Part shown: in pieces, positions 7,978 to 16,543 of the stretch | Layout: each line of letters starts with the position of its first letter | Numbering within the stretch: the stretch's first letter is position 1 | NCBI GenBank assembly: GCA_045536775.1 | Contig: JAZSOD010000089.1 | Span: 1-37,850, forward strand | Reading direction: 5' to 3' | Origin: UBA4717 sp045536775 | GTDB lineage: Bacteria; Bacillota; Clostridia; Oscillospirales; CAG-272 | Length of the DNA: 37,850 bases | Notes under the pieces: generated by a model | Told to the model about the DNA's origin: nothing | Seen by the model: the letters and a program-made list of their open reading frames with translations, nothing else | The model's database searches: none | Translations under genes and position numbers: made by a program

Positions 7978-8006
7978 TTGACAAATTGACATTAAATTTG
8001 TATAAT
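7978..8006 (+). promoter_or_regulatory. Consensus promoter of the araC-type gene
   Basis: TTGACA (7978-7983) and TATAAT (8001-8006) are both perfect with a 17-bp spacer. The octamer attgaca(a/t) is repeated in tandem at 7977-7984 and 7985-7992, and the inverted arms acaaatt (7981-7987) / aatttgt (7995-8001) fill the spacer. Such a strong promoter with symmetric sequence inside suggests repression or autoregulation. Confidence 0.75.
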
Positions 8007-8032
8007 ATGACACAGAAGAAAGGATGGGTTAT

Positions 8033-8839
8033 ATGAATGATATGAATTTTCAGTCTCTTACAAAAGAAGATTTCTTTATAGACCATCTTACAGTAAACAG
8101 AACTAAGGACGCACCGCCGAGAGTCTTCAGATGCACGAAGAATATGCGTAAATGGGAGCGCTTTATGTACGTAACAAAAGGTGCTATTACCGTAACAACG
8201 GATAATGGCGCAGTAACCACTCGCGCGGGAGAAATAATGTATCTCCCGTATGACGTTGCGTATAACTCCGAGTGGGAAAGCGAAAGTGAAATCGGATACA
8301 TAACCGTTGAATTTATCTTGAGCCGGAAGAATGGAGATAGATTTGCATTTTCCGACTCAGTACAGAATATAATTAAGGATAAAAACGGAGCTTATCTTGA
8401 TCTTTTTGAGAAAATCTATAATACGTTCGCAAAGGGTGAAATAGGTTACAGGATAAAAGCAGGAGCGCTTCTTTACGAGCTTTTTCACCTTTTGACTCTT
8501 GATGACATAAAAAAAGACCTAAAAAAAGCCCATAAAGGCATTTATAAGGCCATCATATATATTGAAAACAATTATGTTGATGAAATTTCGGTTGAAAAGC
8601 TTGCTTCAATGTGCGGAATGTGTCAGAGCAAATTCAGAAAAAGCTTTCACGAATATTCGGGTATGTCGCCCGTTAAGTATAAGAACAGTTTGCGGATTAA
8701 AAAAGCGGCAGAGCTGCTTAAAACGGGAGAATATACGGTAAGTGAGTCGGCTCTTATGGTGGGAATTGACGATCTCTCTTATTTCAACAGAATGTTCAAG
8801 AGAATTTACGGCAAAAACCCAAAAGAATTTAAGGCATGA
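8033..8839 (+). CDS. AraC family transcriptional regulator (cupin plus HTH)
   Basis: A 268-residue regulator. The ATG at 8024 directly abuts AAAGG, while the in-frame ATG at 8033 sits nine bases after it and is preferred. The N-terminal ~110 residues form a cupin-like effector domain (a strand-rich region around KGAITVTT and RAGEIMYLPYDV). The C-terminal ~100 residues are a double helix-turn-helix: ISVEKLASMCGMCQSKFRKS and the conserved second part ending YFNRMFKRIYGKNPKEF. It diverges from the GRE operon with a shared ~100-bp control region, so it very likely senses the pathway substrate or an intermediate and activates that operon. A terminator follows its stop. Confidence 0.93.
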   Translation: MNDMNFQSLTKEDFFIDHLTVNRTKDAPPRVFRCTKNMRKWERFMYVTKGAITVTTDNGAVTTRAGEIMYLPYDVAYNSEWESESEIGYITVEFILSRKNGDRFAFSDSVQNIIKDKNGAYLDLFEKIYNTFAKGEIGYRIKAGALLYELFHLLTLDDIKKDLKKAHKGIYKAIIYIENNYVDEISVEKLASMCGMCQSKFRKSFHEYSGMSPVKYKNSLRIKKAAELLKTGEYTVSESALMVGIDDLSYFNRMFKRIYGKNPKEFKA

Positions 8840-8866
8840 AAAAGGCAGACTTAATGTCTGCCTTTT
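8840..8866. terminator. Bidirectional terminator between the AraC-type gene and glyS
   Basis: A perfect 11-bp stem aaaaggcagac / gtctgcctttt with loop ttaat. A-run and T-run on opposite sides serve both convergent genes. Confidence 0.85.
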
Positions 8867-8879
8867 AGTATTTACATTA

Positions 8880-10271
8880 TTAGAATTCAAGTCTCTTTGA
8901 AATGTATTCAACAAGCTCGGATACGGGAATTCTTTCCTGTGCCATAGTGTCACGGTCACGGACTGTAACAGCACCGTCCTCGAGAGAATCGAAGTCGAAG
9001 GTTACGCAGAAGGGAGTACCTATCTCGTCCTGACGGCGATAACGCTTACCGATTGAGCCTGACTCATCATACTCTACGTTGAAGTGCTTAGCAAGCATAT
9101 CGTAAACCTCGCCTGCCTGCTCACCGAGCTTCTTCGCAAGAGGAAGGACTGCAACCTTAACGGGAGCAATAGCGGGATGGAAACGCATTACTACGCGGGT
9201 ATCCTTTTCGTCAATAACTTCTTCATCGTAAGCTTCAACGAGGAATGCAAGCGTTACGCGGTCAGCACCGAGCGAGGGCTCGATAACGTAAGGTACGTAG
9301 CGCTCGTTGGTTTCAGGATCGAAGTAGTCGAGCTTTTCGCCGCTGTGGTTTGTGTGCTGAGAGAGGTCATAGTCGGTTCTGTCTGCAATGCCCCAAAGCT
9401 CACCCCAACCGAATGGGAAGAGATATTCAAAGTCTGTTGTAGCCTTTGAATAGAAGCAAAGCTCTTCTTTGTCATGGTCGCGGAGACGGAGATTTTCCTT
9501 CTTGATGCCAAGATTATAGAGGAAGTTTTCGCAATAGTCCTTCCAGTATGCAAACCATTCGAGATCGGTGCCGGGCTTGCAGAAGAACTCGAGCTCCATC
9601 TGTTCAAACTCTCTGATCCTGAATATGAAGTTACCGGGAGTGATCTCGTTTCTGAAGGACTTACCTATCTGACCCACACCGAAGGGAAGCTTCTTTCTCG
9701 TTGTTCTTGCAATGTTGTTAAAGTTAACGAAGATACCCTGTGCGGTTTCGGGACGGAGATAAAGCTCGGAGGAGGAGTCCTCGGTAACGCCCTGATATGT
9801 TTTGAACATAAGATTGAACTTGCGGATGTCGGTAAAATCGTTCTTTCCGCAGCTGGGGCACACTATGTTGTGCTCCTTTATGAATGCCGCGAGCATATCG
9901 TTTGACCAACCGTTAGGGTTGATATCGAGGTTGTTTTCGGCAATGTAGTCTTCAACCAGCTTGTCAGCTCTGTGACGTGTCTTACAGGACTTACAGTCCA
10001 TAAGAAAATCCGAGAATCCGCCTACGTGACCAGATGCGACCCAAACCTCAGGGTTCATAATGATAGCCGAGTCAAGACCTACGTTGTACTTGGATTCCTG
10101 AACGAACTTCTTCCACCAAGCGCGCTTTACGTTGTTCTTGAGCTCAACTCCGAGAGGGCCGTAGTCCCAAGAGTTAGCGAGACCGCCGTAGATTTCGGAG
10201 CCGCTGTAAACAAAACCGCGGTTTTTGCAAAGAGCGACTACTTTTTCCATTGTTTTCTGCTTGTTATCCAT
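8880..10271 (-). CDS. glyS: Glycyl-tRNA synthetase, alpha2 (single-chain) type
   Basis: A 463-residue class II aminoacyl-tRNA synthetase of the homodimeric type, charging tRNA-Gly with glycine in the cytoplasm. The N-terminus has the typical GSEIYGGLANSWDYGPLG. A zinc-type insert has Cys93-x2-Cys96 and Cys138-x2-Cys141. Class II motif 2 is seen in FRNEITPGNFIFRIREFEQ and motif 3 in GADRVTLAFL; the C-terminal anticodon-binding domain starts near PVKVAVLPL. The length is usual for the family. GGAG lies seven bases before the ATG. It follows the LCP gene by 35 bases, too short for a T-box leader, so it is probably transcribed with it. Confidence 0.97.
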   Translation of the reverse strand: MDNKQKTMEKVVALCKNRGFVYSGSEIYGGLANSWDYGPLGVELKNNVKRAWWKKFVQESKYNVGLDSAIIMNPEVWVASGHVGGFSDFLMDCKSCKTRHRADKLVEDYIAENNLDINPNGWSNDMLAAFIKEHNIVCPSCGKNDFTDIRKFNLMFKTYQGVTEDSSSELYLRPETAQGIFVNFNNIARTTRKKLPFGVGQIGKSFRNEITPGNFIFRIREFEQMELEFFCKPGTDLEWFAYWKDYCENFLYNLGIKKENLRLRDHDKEELCFYSKATTDFEYLFPFGWGELWGIADRTDYDLSQHTNHSGEKLDYFDPETNERYVPYVIEPSLGADRVTLAFLVEAYDEEVIDEKDTRVVMRFHPAIAPVKVAVLPLAKKLGEQAGEVYDMLAKHFNVEYDESGSIGKRYRRQDEIGTPFCVTFDFDSLEDGAVTVRDRDTMAQERIPVSELVEYISKRLEF

Positions 10272-10306
10272 TTTTTTCTCCTGTATATTAAGTCATAAAA
10301 AATTAC

Positions 10307-11302
10307 TTATCTGTATGCGGCGTACTCGCCGATCGCAGCCTTTATATCGGGCTCAAAGCGCTGAGCTCCGTTTATGGTAATGTATTTACCCGGATATGTC
10401 GTTGTTACCTTGTTGAGCTCCTTATAAAAGGAGATGAGTTCAAGGTCTTTGGTAAGGTCTTCGAGTGTATAGTTCGTGGTTATGTTTTCTGAAATTGCTG
10501 TAAACAGTGTAGTAGCTTTTTTGATGAAAGAAGCATCGGAAAATTTGTCTGCAACAGCAAACATAAACTCGGCAGTTGTTTTTTCTCGTGAATTATCGGA
10601 GTTTTTGTAATCCTTGAATCTCAAAAGCTGTTCTGCTTTTTCGCCGTCAAGCTTTTGCTTACCCTTTTTGAGCTCTATTGTCAGCTCTTGTTCAAGATCG
10701 GAATACTCCATGTTTTCGGGCACGTTGAAGGTTATCTCTCCAAGCTCGTCGATAATGGGAGCAAAGTTTTGAACGTCGATGACTATGTATTTTTCAAGTT
10801 CGAATCCCGTAAGTGCGGTTAACTTCTGCATAAAGAATTCGATGCCCTTACCGTAATATATCTCTCCGAGGGTCATAAAGCTTCCGTCAACCTTAAGCCT
10901 CATATTAGAGGGAATTGTTGAAATAAGAAGCGTTCGAGAGTCCTTATCGGCTCTGACGATCGCAATCGAGTCTGCAGAATATGTGCGGTTGCGACGGAGA
11001 GGGAAGGAGTCGGTGTATTCATCCTCAATGTTATAATCTGGAAGTATGTCTGGCTGATAGTCCGTACCGATGATAGCAAACGCAAACGATTCCCCCTTGA
11101 GCTCAACGGTTTTATCACCTTCGCCCTGGTTGTTCGTATTCGGCTCGGTAGAGGTAACTATTTCAAGAGATATTGGTGGAGTACCCTCTATTGAATCCTG
11201 AAGAAGCTCGGTTACGAAATTCGTTATGAAATACGCGACCACCCCAAAAATGAGAAGAGAGGCAAACAGCGTAATGAAGAAGTTTCTAAGTGAAGTTTTC
11301 AA
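10307..11302 (-). CDS. LytR-CpsA-Psr (LCP) family envelope protein, divergent
   Basis: A 331-residue membrane-anchored protein. The start is set at TTG 11302, nine bases after GAAAGGA (11318-11312); the ATG at 11311 abuts that site with no spacing. A transmembrane helix spans about residues 8-30, followed by an acidic, Thr/Asn-rich linker and an LCP domain from ~72 (FAFAIIGTDY, ADSIAIVRAD, GFELEKYIVIDVQNF). LCP enzymes attach anionic polymers to peptidoglycan outside the cell. Two conserved blocks are altered: PRD becomes PSN at 131-133, and the late Arg-rich block reads LLRFKDYKNSDNSREKTT. Activity may therefore differ. It has its own promoter and precedes glyS. Confidence 0.82.
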   Translation of the reverse strand: MKTSLRNFFITLFASLLIFGVVAYFITNFVTELLQDSIEGTPPISLEIVTSTEPNTNNQGEGDKTVELKGESFAFAIIGTDYQPDILPDYNIEDEYTDSFPLRRNRTYSADSIAIVRADKDSRTLLISTIPSNMRLKVDGSFMTLGEIYYGKGIEFFMQKLTALTGFELEKYIVIDVQNFAPIIDELGEITFNVPENMEYSDLEQELTIELKKGKQKLDGEKAEQLLRFKDYKNSDNSREKTTAEFMFAVADKFSDASFIKKATTLFTAISENITTNYTLEDLTKDLELISFYKELNKVTTTYPGKYITINGAQRFEPDIKAAIGEYAAYR

Positions 11303-11341
11303 TTCTACCATTCCTTTCAAGAATAGTGTAATTTTACTAAC

Positions 11342-11360
11342 GGTATACGCACAATATACC
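11342..11360. repeat. Perfect inverted repeat in the LCP gene leader
   Basis: ggtata (11342-11347) and tatacc (11355-11360) are perfect complements around seven bases, just past the predicted transcription start of the LCP gene. It could be an operator or a short hairpin. Confidence 0.3.
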
Positions 11361-11368
11361 ATTTATAA

Positions 11369-11397
11369 ATTATACTACAACAATCCATATTTTGCAA
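11369..11397 (-). promoter_or_regulatory. Predicted promoter of the LCP-glyS unit
   Basis: Minus strand TTGCAA (11397-11392), 17-bp spacer, TATAAT (11374-11369). The leader to the TTG start is about 60 bases. Confidence 0.7.
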
Positions 11398-11441
11398 GAG
11401 CTTCGAGCAATATTCTTTCAATAACTTGATATAGCTACACC

Positions 11442-11470
11442 TTGACATAGAACGAAAAAAGATTTATAAT
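11442..11470 (+). promoter_or_regulatory. Consensus promoter of hprK
   Basis: TTGACA (11442-11447), 17-bp spacer, TATAAT (11465-11470), about 33 bases before the hprK start, which has GGAGGTG at 11494-11500. Confidence 0.8.
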
Positions 11471-11503
11471 ACTATAGACCGCAGAAGCGGCGCGGAGGTG
11501 CTT

Positions 11504-12433
11504 ATGGATTCTGAATACACTATACCCTTAAAAAGTATCGTTGACGAGTTTGCTCTCGAAACGATATATGCTCCAGAAAACTTAGACGATATACTTATAC
11601 ACAAAACCGAGGTGAACAGACCCGGACTTCAGCTTTCGGGCTTCTTCGGTCACTTTGAGCCGACCAGAATTCAGATAATCGGCAGAGCAGAGCATAAATA
11701 CCTTGAAATGCTCACTCCGGACGAGAGAAAACAGGCTCTTACAAACTTTTTTGAAACAAGACCTATTGCGGTTGTAATATCCTCTGGACTTGAGGTGTTT
11801 GACGAAATGCTCGAAATTGCCCGGTATTTCGAATCAACCGTCTTGCGTACACAAGAGAGAACGAGTGCGTTTATGGCGTCGCTTATAGCTTCTCTTAACG
11901 TGAGTCTTGCGCCGAGAATAACCAGACACGGAGTACTTGTTGAGGTATACGGCGAGGGTATGCTTATCCTTGGTGAAAGCGGAGTGGGTAAGAGCGAGAC
12001 TGCTATCGAACTCGTAAAGCGCGGTCACAGGCTTATTGCCGATGACGCCGTTGAGATCAAGCGTGTATCGTCCAAAACTCTTGTTGGTACTGCTCCTGAA
12101 ATCATCAGACACTACGTTGAGCTTCGCGGTATCGGAATCGTCGACGTAAAGAGAATTTTCGGCGTGGGCGCGGTAAAGATGACCGAAAAGATAGATATGA
12201 TAGTTAACCTTGAACCTTGGGTACAGGGTAAGATGTACGACAGACTCGGGCTTGAGAGCGAAACCACCGAAATCCTTGGAATTGAGATTCCGACAACCGT
12301 AATTCCCGTTCGTCCGGGACGTAACCTTGCGATCATACTTGAGATCGCGGCAATGAATAACCGCCAGAAGCGTATGGGTTATAATACTGCAGTCGAATTT
12401 AACAAACGCCTTATGGCACAATTTGAAGAATAA
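11504..12433 (+). CDS. hprK: HPr kinase/phosphorylase
   Basis: A 309-residue bifunctional enzyme that phosphorylates HPr on Ser46 and reverses this, the switch for CcpA-type carbon catabolite control. The ATG at 11504 follows GGAGGTG by three bases after the GTG; the upstream in-frame GTG at 11498 overlaps the ribosome site. The N-terminal domain spans about 1-125. The kinase core has RHG with His142, the P-loop GESGVGKS (157-164) and the family signature VELRGIGIVDV with Glu206. Length and motifs are normal. It is monocistronic, with its own promoter and a strong terminator. No ptsH is present in the window. Confidence 0.97.
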   Translation: MDSEYTIPLKSIVDEFALETIYAPENLDDILIHKTEVNRPGLQLSGFFGHFEPTRIQIIGRAEHKYLEMLTPDERKQALTNFFETRPIAVVISSGLEVFDEMLEIARYFESTVLRTQERTSAFMASLIASLNVSLAPRITRHGVLVEVYGEGMLILGESGVGKSETAIELVKRGHRLIADDAVEIKRVSSKTLVGTAPEIIRHYVELRGIGIVDVKRIFGVGAVKMTEKIDMIVNLEPWVQGKMYDRLGLESETTEILGIEIPTTVIPVRPGRNLAIILEIAAMNNRQKRMGYNTAVEFNKRLMAQFEE

Positions 12434-12470
12434 AAGGAAACCGAAGCAAAAGCTTCGGTTTCCTTTTTTT
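12433..12470. terminator. Bidirectional terminator between hprK and the his operon
   Basis: A perfect 15-bp stem aaaggaaaccgaagc / gcttcggtttccttt with an AAAA loop and T-runs on both strands. It serves hprK and the end of the histidine operon. Confidence 0.92.
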
Positions 12471-13221
12471 AGTTGCATAGCTTTGAATATTCATCAAATC
12501 CGCAAAGCAGATTCTCTTTTGCGTGACAGTCAGAAGTTATAATTACCTTCTTGCCGAGCTTTTTGATCTTTTCAAGTATAAAGTCCTCGGGATAAGGCGT
12601 CGTTCTGTATCCTCGTGAGATAGCTCCGGTGTTTATCTCAAAGGCAACCGGCGCACCTTTCAGCTTATCAAGAGCCGACATAGCTGCGCTTCTGTAACGC
12701 TCACTTTTTGTGTCAAACAGAGGTGTAATTTCGTTAAATTTGGTGAGCAGGTCGAAGTGTGCTATAACGTCGCATTTCGTCTTGTTATAAAGGTTTCCTA
12801 CAAGCTCGTAATAATCCTCGGCAAAAGCCAGAGCATCACCGTCATAATGCTTGTTGATCTTGAAAGTAAGATCTTCGAGACTCAGATCGGCGGCAATGTA
12901 TTCACCGTCCTTGAATACCGCGTGAACTGCTCCGATAATATAGTCAAACGAATCGGTAGGCTCATCTGAGTAGTAGTCGTATTCAATTCCGGCATATATC
13001 TTGATTTTGTCCGCGTATTTCTCTTTGAGGACTTTTATCTCATCAAGATATTTCACCGTGTCTTCACGGCTCATACAGTATTCTTCATCGTATGCGGTAT
13101 AGGAATGACCCGAAAAGCCAATCGCGGGGCATCCGAGCTCAATTGCTTTTATGATAAGCTCCTCGGGAGTATCCTTTCCGTCACAGTAGAGTGTATGTGT
13201 GTGAAAATTCGAGTAGCTCAT
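12469..13221 (-). CDS. hisK: Histidinol-phosphatase, PHP family
   Basis: A 250-residue PHP-domain phosphatase that removes phosphate from L-histidinol phosphate, the step between HisC and HisD. PHP metal motifs are visible: FHTHTLYCDG near the N-terminus, GFSGHS around residue 36-41, YAGIEYDYY, GAVHAV, DVIAHFDLL and ITSDCH near the C-terminus. It is the last gene of the histidine operon and overlaps hisIE by 4 bp, which makes the histidinol phosphate assignment secure. The alternative symbol hisJ is used in some genomes. Confidence 0.92.
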   Translation of the reverse strand: MSYSNFHTHTLYCDGKDTPEELIIKAIELGCPAIGFSGHSYTAYDEEYCMSREDTVKYLDEIKVLKEKYADKIKIYAGIEYDYYSDEPTDSFDYIIGAVHAVFKDGEYIAADLSLEDLTFKINKHYDGDALAFAEDYYELVGNLYNKTKCDVIAHFDLLTKFNEITPLFDTKSERYRSAAMSALDKLKGAPVAFEINTGAISRGYRTTPYPEDFILEKIKKLGKKVIITSDCHAKENLLCGFDEYSKLCN

Positions 13222-13868
13222 TTCGTCATTTTTTCCTGCTTGACCTTGTGATCGATTATGTGACGTGATGCAAGCTCACGGTGTACGTCCTCAACGCTGA
13301 TACCCATTTCAACCATAAGCACCATAGCGTGATACGCGAGGTCTGCAAGCTCGTAGACGGTTTCCTTTTTGTCATTTGCCTTGCCCGCTATAATTACCTC
13401 AGTGCATTCCTCGCCGACCTTTTTAAGAATTTTGTCAATTCCTTTTTCAAAAAGATAAGTTGTGTACGAGCCTTCGGGCTTGTCCTTTTTTCTTCCCTCA
13501 AGTAAAGTATAGAGGTCTCCGAGAGAGAAGTCCTTTAGCTCATCACTATTCCAAACTGGCTTTGTAAAGCAGGAGTCGGTACCCGTGTGACATGCGGGTC
13601 CGTCCTTCTCGACAAGTACAGTTAGCGCATCGTTGTCACAGTCTGCGGTAATTGAAACTATGTGCTGGTAATTACCGCTTGTTTCGCCCTTGAGCCAAAG
13701 CTCGTTTCTCGAACGGCTAAAGAAGCAAGTGAGTCCCTTTTCCATTGAGATCTGAAGGCTTTCGCGGCTCATATATGCAAGTGTCAGAACTTTTTTTGTG
13801 ATAGAATCAACAACGATTGCGGGAATGAGTCCCTTTTCGTCAAATTTAAGAGTGTTTATATCTAACAT
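13218..13868 (-). CDS. hisIE: Bifunctional phosphoribosyl-AMP cyclohydrolase / phosphoribosyl-ATP pyrophosphatase
   Basis: A 216-residue fusion covering steps 2 and 3 of histidine synthesis. Residues ~1-115 are HisI (KGETSGNYQHIVSI, then ADCDNDALTVLVEKDGPACH with the metal-binding Asp and Cys residues). Residues ~120-216 are HisE (KKVGEECTEVIIAGK, ELADLAYHAMVLM), an all-helical MazG-like pyrophosphohydrolase. The fusion is common in Clostridia and Enterobacteria. It lies two bases after hisF and overlaps hisK by 4 bp. Confidence 0.96.
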   Translation of the reverse strand: MLDINTLKFDEKGLIPAIVVDSITKKVLTLAYMSRESLQISMEKGLTCFFSRSRNELWLKGETSGNYQHIVSITADCDNDALTVLVEKDGPACHTGTDSCFTKPVWNSDELKDFSLGDLYTLLEGRKKDKPEGSYTTYLFEKGIDKILKKVGEECTEVIIAGKANDKKETVYELADLAYHAMVLMVEMGISVEDVHRELASRHIIDHKVKQEKMTK

Positions 13869-13870
13869 TT

Positions 13871-14629
13871 TTATATCCTCACGATAATATTGTTTTTGTT
13901 AAGTTCAGCTTTAAGGTCAGGGATCTTTATTTCTCCGAAATGGAATACCGACGCGGCAAGACCTGCGTCTATCTCGGGTATTTGCTTGAAAAGCTCTATA
14001 AAATCTTGAACCTTCCCAGCGCCTCCCGATGCAATAACGGGTACGCTTACGGCAGAGCATACAGCCTTTAGCATCTCAATGTCAAATCCGCCCTTTACAC
14101 CGTCTGTGTCGATTGAGTTAACGACAACCTCGCCTGCTCCGAGAGCGACGCACTTCTTGATCCACCCGATCGCTTCGAGCCCTGTGTCTTCGCGTCCGCC
14201 CTTGGCAAACACTCTGAATTCACCGTCAACACGCTTTGCGTCAACAGATAAGACTACGCATTGATTTCCGTATTTCTGCGCAGCCTCTCTGATAAGCTCT
14301 GGATTTTTGAGAGCTCCCGAATTTACACTTACCTTGTCTGCACCGCATTTCAGAACACGGACAAAATCATCAATGGTGTTGATACCGCCGCCAACGGTAA
14401 GCGGTATGAATATCTCAGACGCAACCTCACGGAGAATATCGGTAAATAGAGCACGCTCCTCGAAAGATGCGGTGATGTCGTAAAATACGAGCTCGTCAGC
14501 GCCGTTATCCGAATAGTAACGGGCAAGCTCCTTTGGGGATGAAACGTCGCTTAATCCCTGAAAGTTTACGCCCTTGACCACCCGTCCGTTTTTAACGTCA
14601 AGGCAGGGAATTATTCTTTTTGTGATCAC
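13871..14629 (-). CDS. hisF: Imidazole glycerol phosphate synthase, cyclase subunit
   Basis: A 252-residue (beta/alpha)8 barrel. It uses ammonia from HisH to turn PRFAR into imidazole glycerol phosphate plus AICAR. Catalytic acids are recognisable: Asp11 in PCLDVKNGRVVKGVNF and the second Asp in NSIDTDGVKGGFD. Phosphate loops appear as TVGGGI and ASGGAG. It overlaps hisA by 4 bp. Confidence 0.97.
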   Translation of the reverse strand: MITKRIIPCLDVKNGRVVKGVNFQGLSDVSSPKELARYYSDNGADELVFYDITASFEERALFTDILREVASEIFIPLTVGGGINTIDDFVRVLKCGADKVSVNSGALKNPELIREAAQKYGNQCVVLSVDAKRVDGEFRVFAKGGREDTGLEAIGWIKKCVALGAGEVVVNSIDTDGVKGGFDIEMLKAVCSAVSVPVIASGGAGKVQDFIELFKQIPEIDAGLAASVFHFGEIKIPDLKAELNKNNIIVRI

Positions 14630-15339
14630 CTTGCCACCTCTATTGCTTCCTTTAAGTCGATAGCGCCTGTATAGTATGCTTTTCCTATGATAGCGCCGTA
14701 AATATTCATACGTCTGAGTTCTTTAACATCGTTAATTGAAGAAACTCCGCCCGACGCGACTATATCCACCGAAAATTTTTCTGAAAGACTCTTGTAAAGC
14801 TCGAGGTTAGTACCCTTCATAGCTCCGTCCTTGGAGATGTCGGTGCAAATAACCGTATTGATACCAAGCTTCTGCGTTTCACCGAAAAATTCATCCGTGG
14901 TATATTCTGATTTTTCTATCCAACCCTTGATTGCGATATAGCCGTCCTTGATGTCTGCTCCCACGGCAATCTTTTCAGCGTACATGTTGACAGCTGACTG
15001 CAGAAACTCTTTGTCGGTAACTGCGGCTGTGCCGAGTATAACCCTTGCAACACCTGCGGCGATGTATGCGTCAACAGTGTTCATATCGCGTATTCCGCCG
15101 CCGATCTCAACCTTGAGCGAGGTTTCTTTGACGATTCTTTTAACTACGTCTATGTTGGGTGTAGTTCCGAATTTTGCCCCTTCGAGGTCAACCATATGAA
15201 TGTATTCTGCGCCCGCTTTTTCAAAATCGCGCGCGACTTCTATTGGATTATCATTGTATACGGTCATCTGATCGTAGTCGCCCTTGAATAGACGAACTGC
15301 TTTGTGATCGTAAAGATCTATTGCGGGAAGTATTATCAT
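14626..15339 (-). CDS. hisA: ProFAR isomerase
   Basis: A 237-residue barrel, paralogous to HisF, that isomerises ProFAR to PRFAR. The general base Asp8 sits in PAIDLYDHKAVRLFKGDY and the second Asp in CTDISKDGAMKG; phosphate loops read EIGGGIR and ASGGV. It overlaps hisH and hisF by 4 bp each. Nothing unusual is seen. Confidence 0.97.
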   Translation of the reverse strand: MIILPAIDLYDHKAVRLFKGDYDQMTVYNDNPIEVARDFEKAGAEYIHMVDLEGAKFGTTPNIDVVKRIVKETSLKVEIGGGIRDMNTVDAYIAAGVARVILGTAAVTDKEFLQSAVNMYAEKIAVGADIKDGYIAIKGWIEKSEYTTDEFFGETQKLGINTVICTDISKDGAMKGTNLELYKSLSEKFSVDIVASGGVSSINDVKELRRMNIYGAIIGKAYYTGAIDLKEAIEVAR

Positions 15340-15956
15340 TTTGTAATCTCCGTTTCGCAGAACGCGCGCAGAATATTAAGTCCTGCTTGACCACTCTTTT
15401 CGGGATGGAACTGGCATCCCATTACGTTTTCTTGTGCTACCGCCGCGCAGAGCTCCTTGCCGTATTCCGCGGTAGCAATAACGCTGTTTTCGCAGTCGCT
15501 TGCAAAATAGGAGTGGACAAAGTAAACGCAATCGGTGTCAGAAAGATATTTGAATAAATCGTGTTTTCTTTTATATATAAGCTTGTTCCAGCCTATGTGA
15601 GGGATCTTCAATCCTTTGGGAATGTAGCCGTCCATAGGTATGACGCTGCCTTTTATTAGCCCGAGTCCTTCATGCTCTCCGTATTCGTAGCTTTTTTCAA
15701 AAAGCAACTGCATACCGAGACAAATCCCCATAAGAGGCTTTCCTTTTGCCGCCTCGTCACAGATTACCTTGTCAAGTCCGCTGTCACGAAGCTTTTTTGC
15801 GGCATCGGCAAAAGCACCGACACCGGGAAGGATAAGCTTGTCTGCCGAACGTATTTCTTCAGCATCCGATACGATTTTTGCGTCAGCGCCGATAAATTTC
15901 ATGGAAGAGCATAGTGAAAAGAGGTTTCCTACGCCGTAGTCAATAACTGCTATCAT
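15336..15956 (-). CDS. hisH: Imidazole glycerol phosphate synthase, glutaminase subunit
   Basis: A 206-residue class I glutamine amidotransferase supplying ammonia to HisF. The triad is visible: nucleophile Cys79 in GICLGMQLLF, then His184 and Glu186 in GCQFHPEKSG. The N-terminus IAVIDYGVGN is typical. Start and hisB stop share one base (TAATG). Confidence 0.97.
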   Translation of the reverse strand: MIAVIDYGVGNLFSLCSSMKFIGADAKIVSDAEEIRSADKLILPGVGAFADAAKKLRDSGLDKVICDEAAKGKPLMGICLGMQLLFEKSYEYGEHEGLGLIKGSVIPMDGYIPKGLKIPHIGWNKLIYKRKHDLFKYLSDTDCVYFVHSYFASDCENSVIATAEYGKELCAAVAQENVMGCQFHPEKSGQAGLNILRAFCETEITK

Positions 15957-16543
15957 TATAACGTACCTTTAGTCGAGGGAATGTCATCCTTGTGAGCGCT
16001 GTCTATTGCAAACGCCATTGCAAGACTTCTTGCAACCGACTTGAATGCGCCCTCAATGATGTGATGTGAATTTTTGCCGCAAAGCAAAACTATGTGCAGC
16101 GTTATCTCCGCGCATCTTGCGAGTGCCGAGAAGAACTCCTCGGCAAGCTCGGTGTCAAAGTCGCCAACCTTTTCCGCGGGTATAGGAAGGTCGATGTATG
16201 CACCGCCTCTGCCCGACACGTCAACTGCTGAAAGAACGAGCGACTCGTCCATCGGGAGAGATATGTCACCGTATCGGCATATACCGCGCTTATCACCGAG
16301 CGCTTCTGCTATGGCTTTGCCGAGACAAATGGCAACGTCTTCTGTAGTGTGGTGATAATCTACGTTGGTGTCACCCTTGCATGTGACGTCAAGGTCAAAG
16401 CTTCCGTGCTTTGCGAAAAGCGTAAGCATATGGTCAAGAAATCCGCAGCCTGTGTCAACGGTTGACTTACCCGAACCGTCAAGATCTATTTTTAGTGAAA
16501 TGTCGGTTTCGCCCGTTTTTCTTTTAATTTCGGAGCATCTCAT
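15956..16543 (-). CDS. hisB: Imidazoleglycerol-phosphate dehydratase
   Basis: A 195-residue single-domain dehydratase, without the phosphatase domain found in Enterobacteria, which matches the separate hisK. The metal-binding His clusters are present: GCGFLDHMLTLFAKHG and DYHHTTEDVAI in the first half, then LHIVLLCGKNSHHIIEGAFK in the second. It overlaps hisC by 4 bp. Confidence 0.97.
   Translation of the reverse strand: MRCSEIKRKTGETDISLKIDLDGSGKSTVDTGCGFLDHMLTLFAKHGSFDLDVTCKGDTNVDYHHTTEDVAICLGKAIAEALGDKRGICRYGDISLPMDESLVLSAVDVSGRGGAYIDLPIPAEKVGDFDTELAEEFFSALARCAEITLHIVLLCGKNSHHIIEGAFKSVARSLAMAFAIDSAHKDDIPSTKGTL

Noticed and set aside
7931..8086. 52-residue N-terminal extension of the isomerase
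   Set aside because: It would run through both divergent promoters, is not barrel-like, and a TTG with a well-spaced GAGGTG gives the expected family N-terminus.
10272..10306. T-box leader for glyS
   Set aside because: Only 35 bases separate the LCP stop and the glyS start, too short for a T-box.
11834..12478. 214-codon minus-strand frame opposite hprK
   Set aside because: It covers the certain hprK and its terminator and has a basic, Arg/Lys/Tyr-rich translation with no domain.
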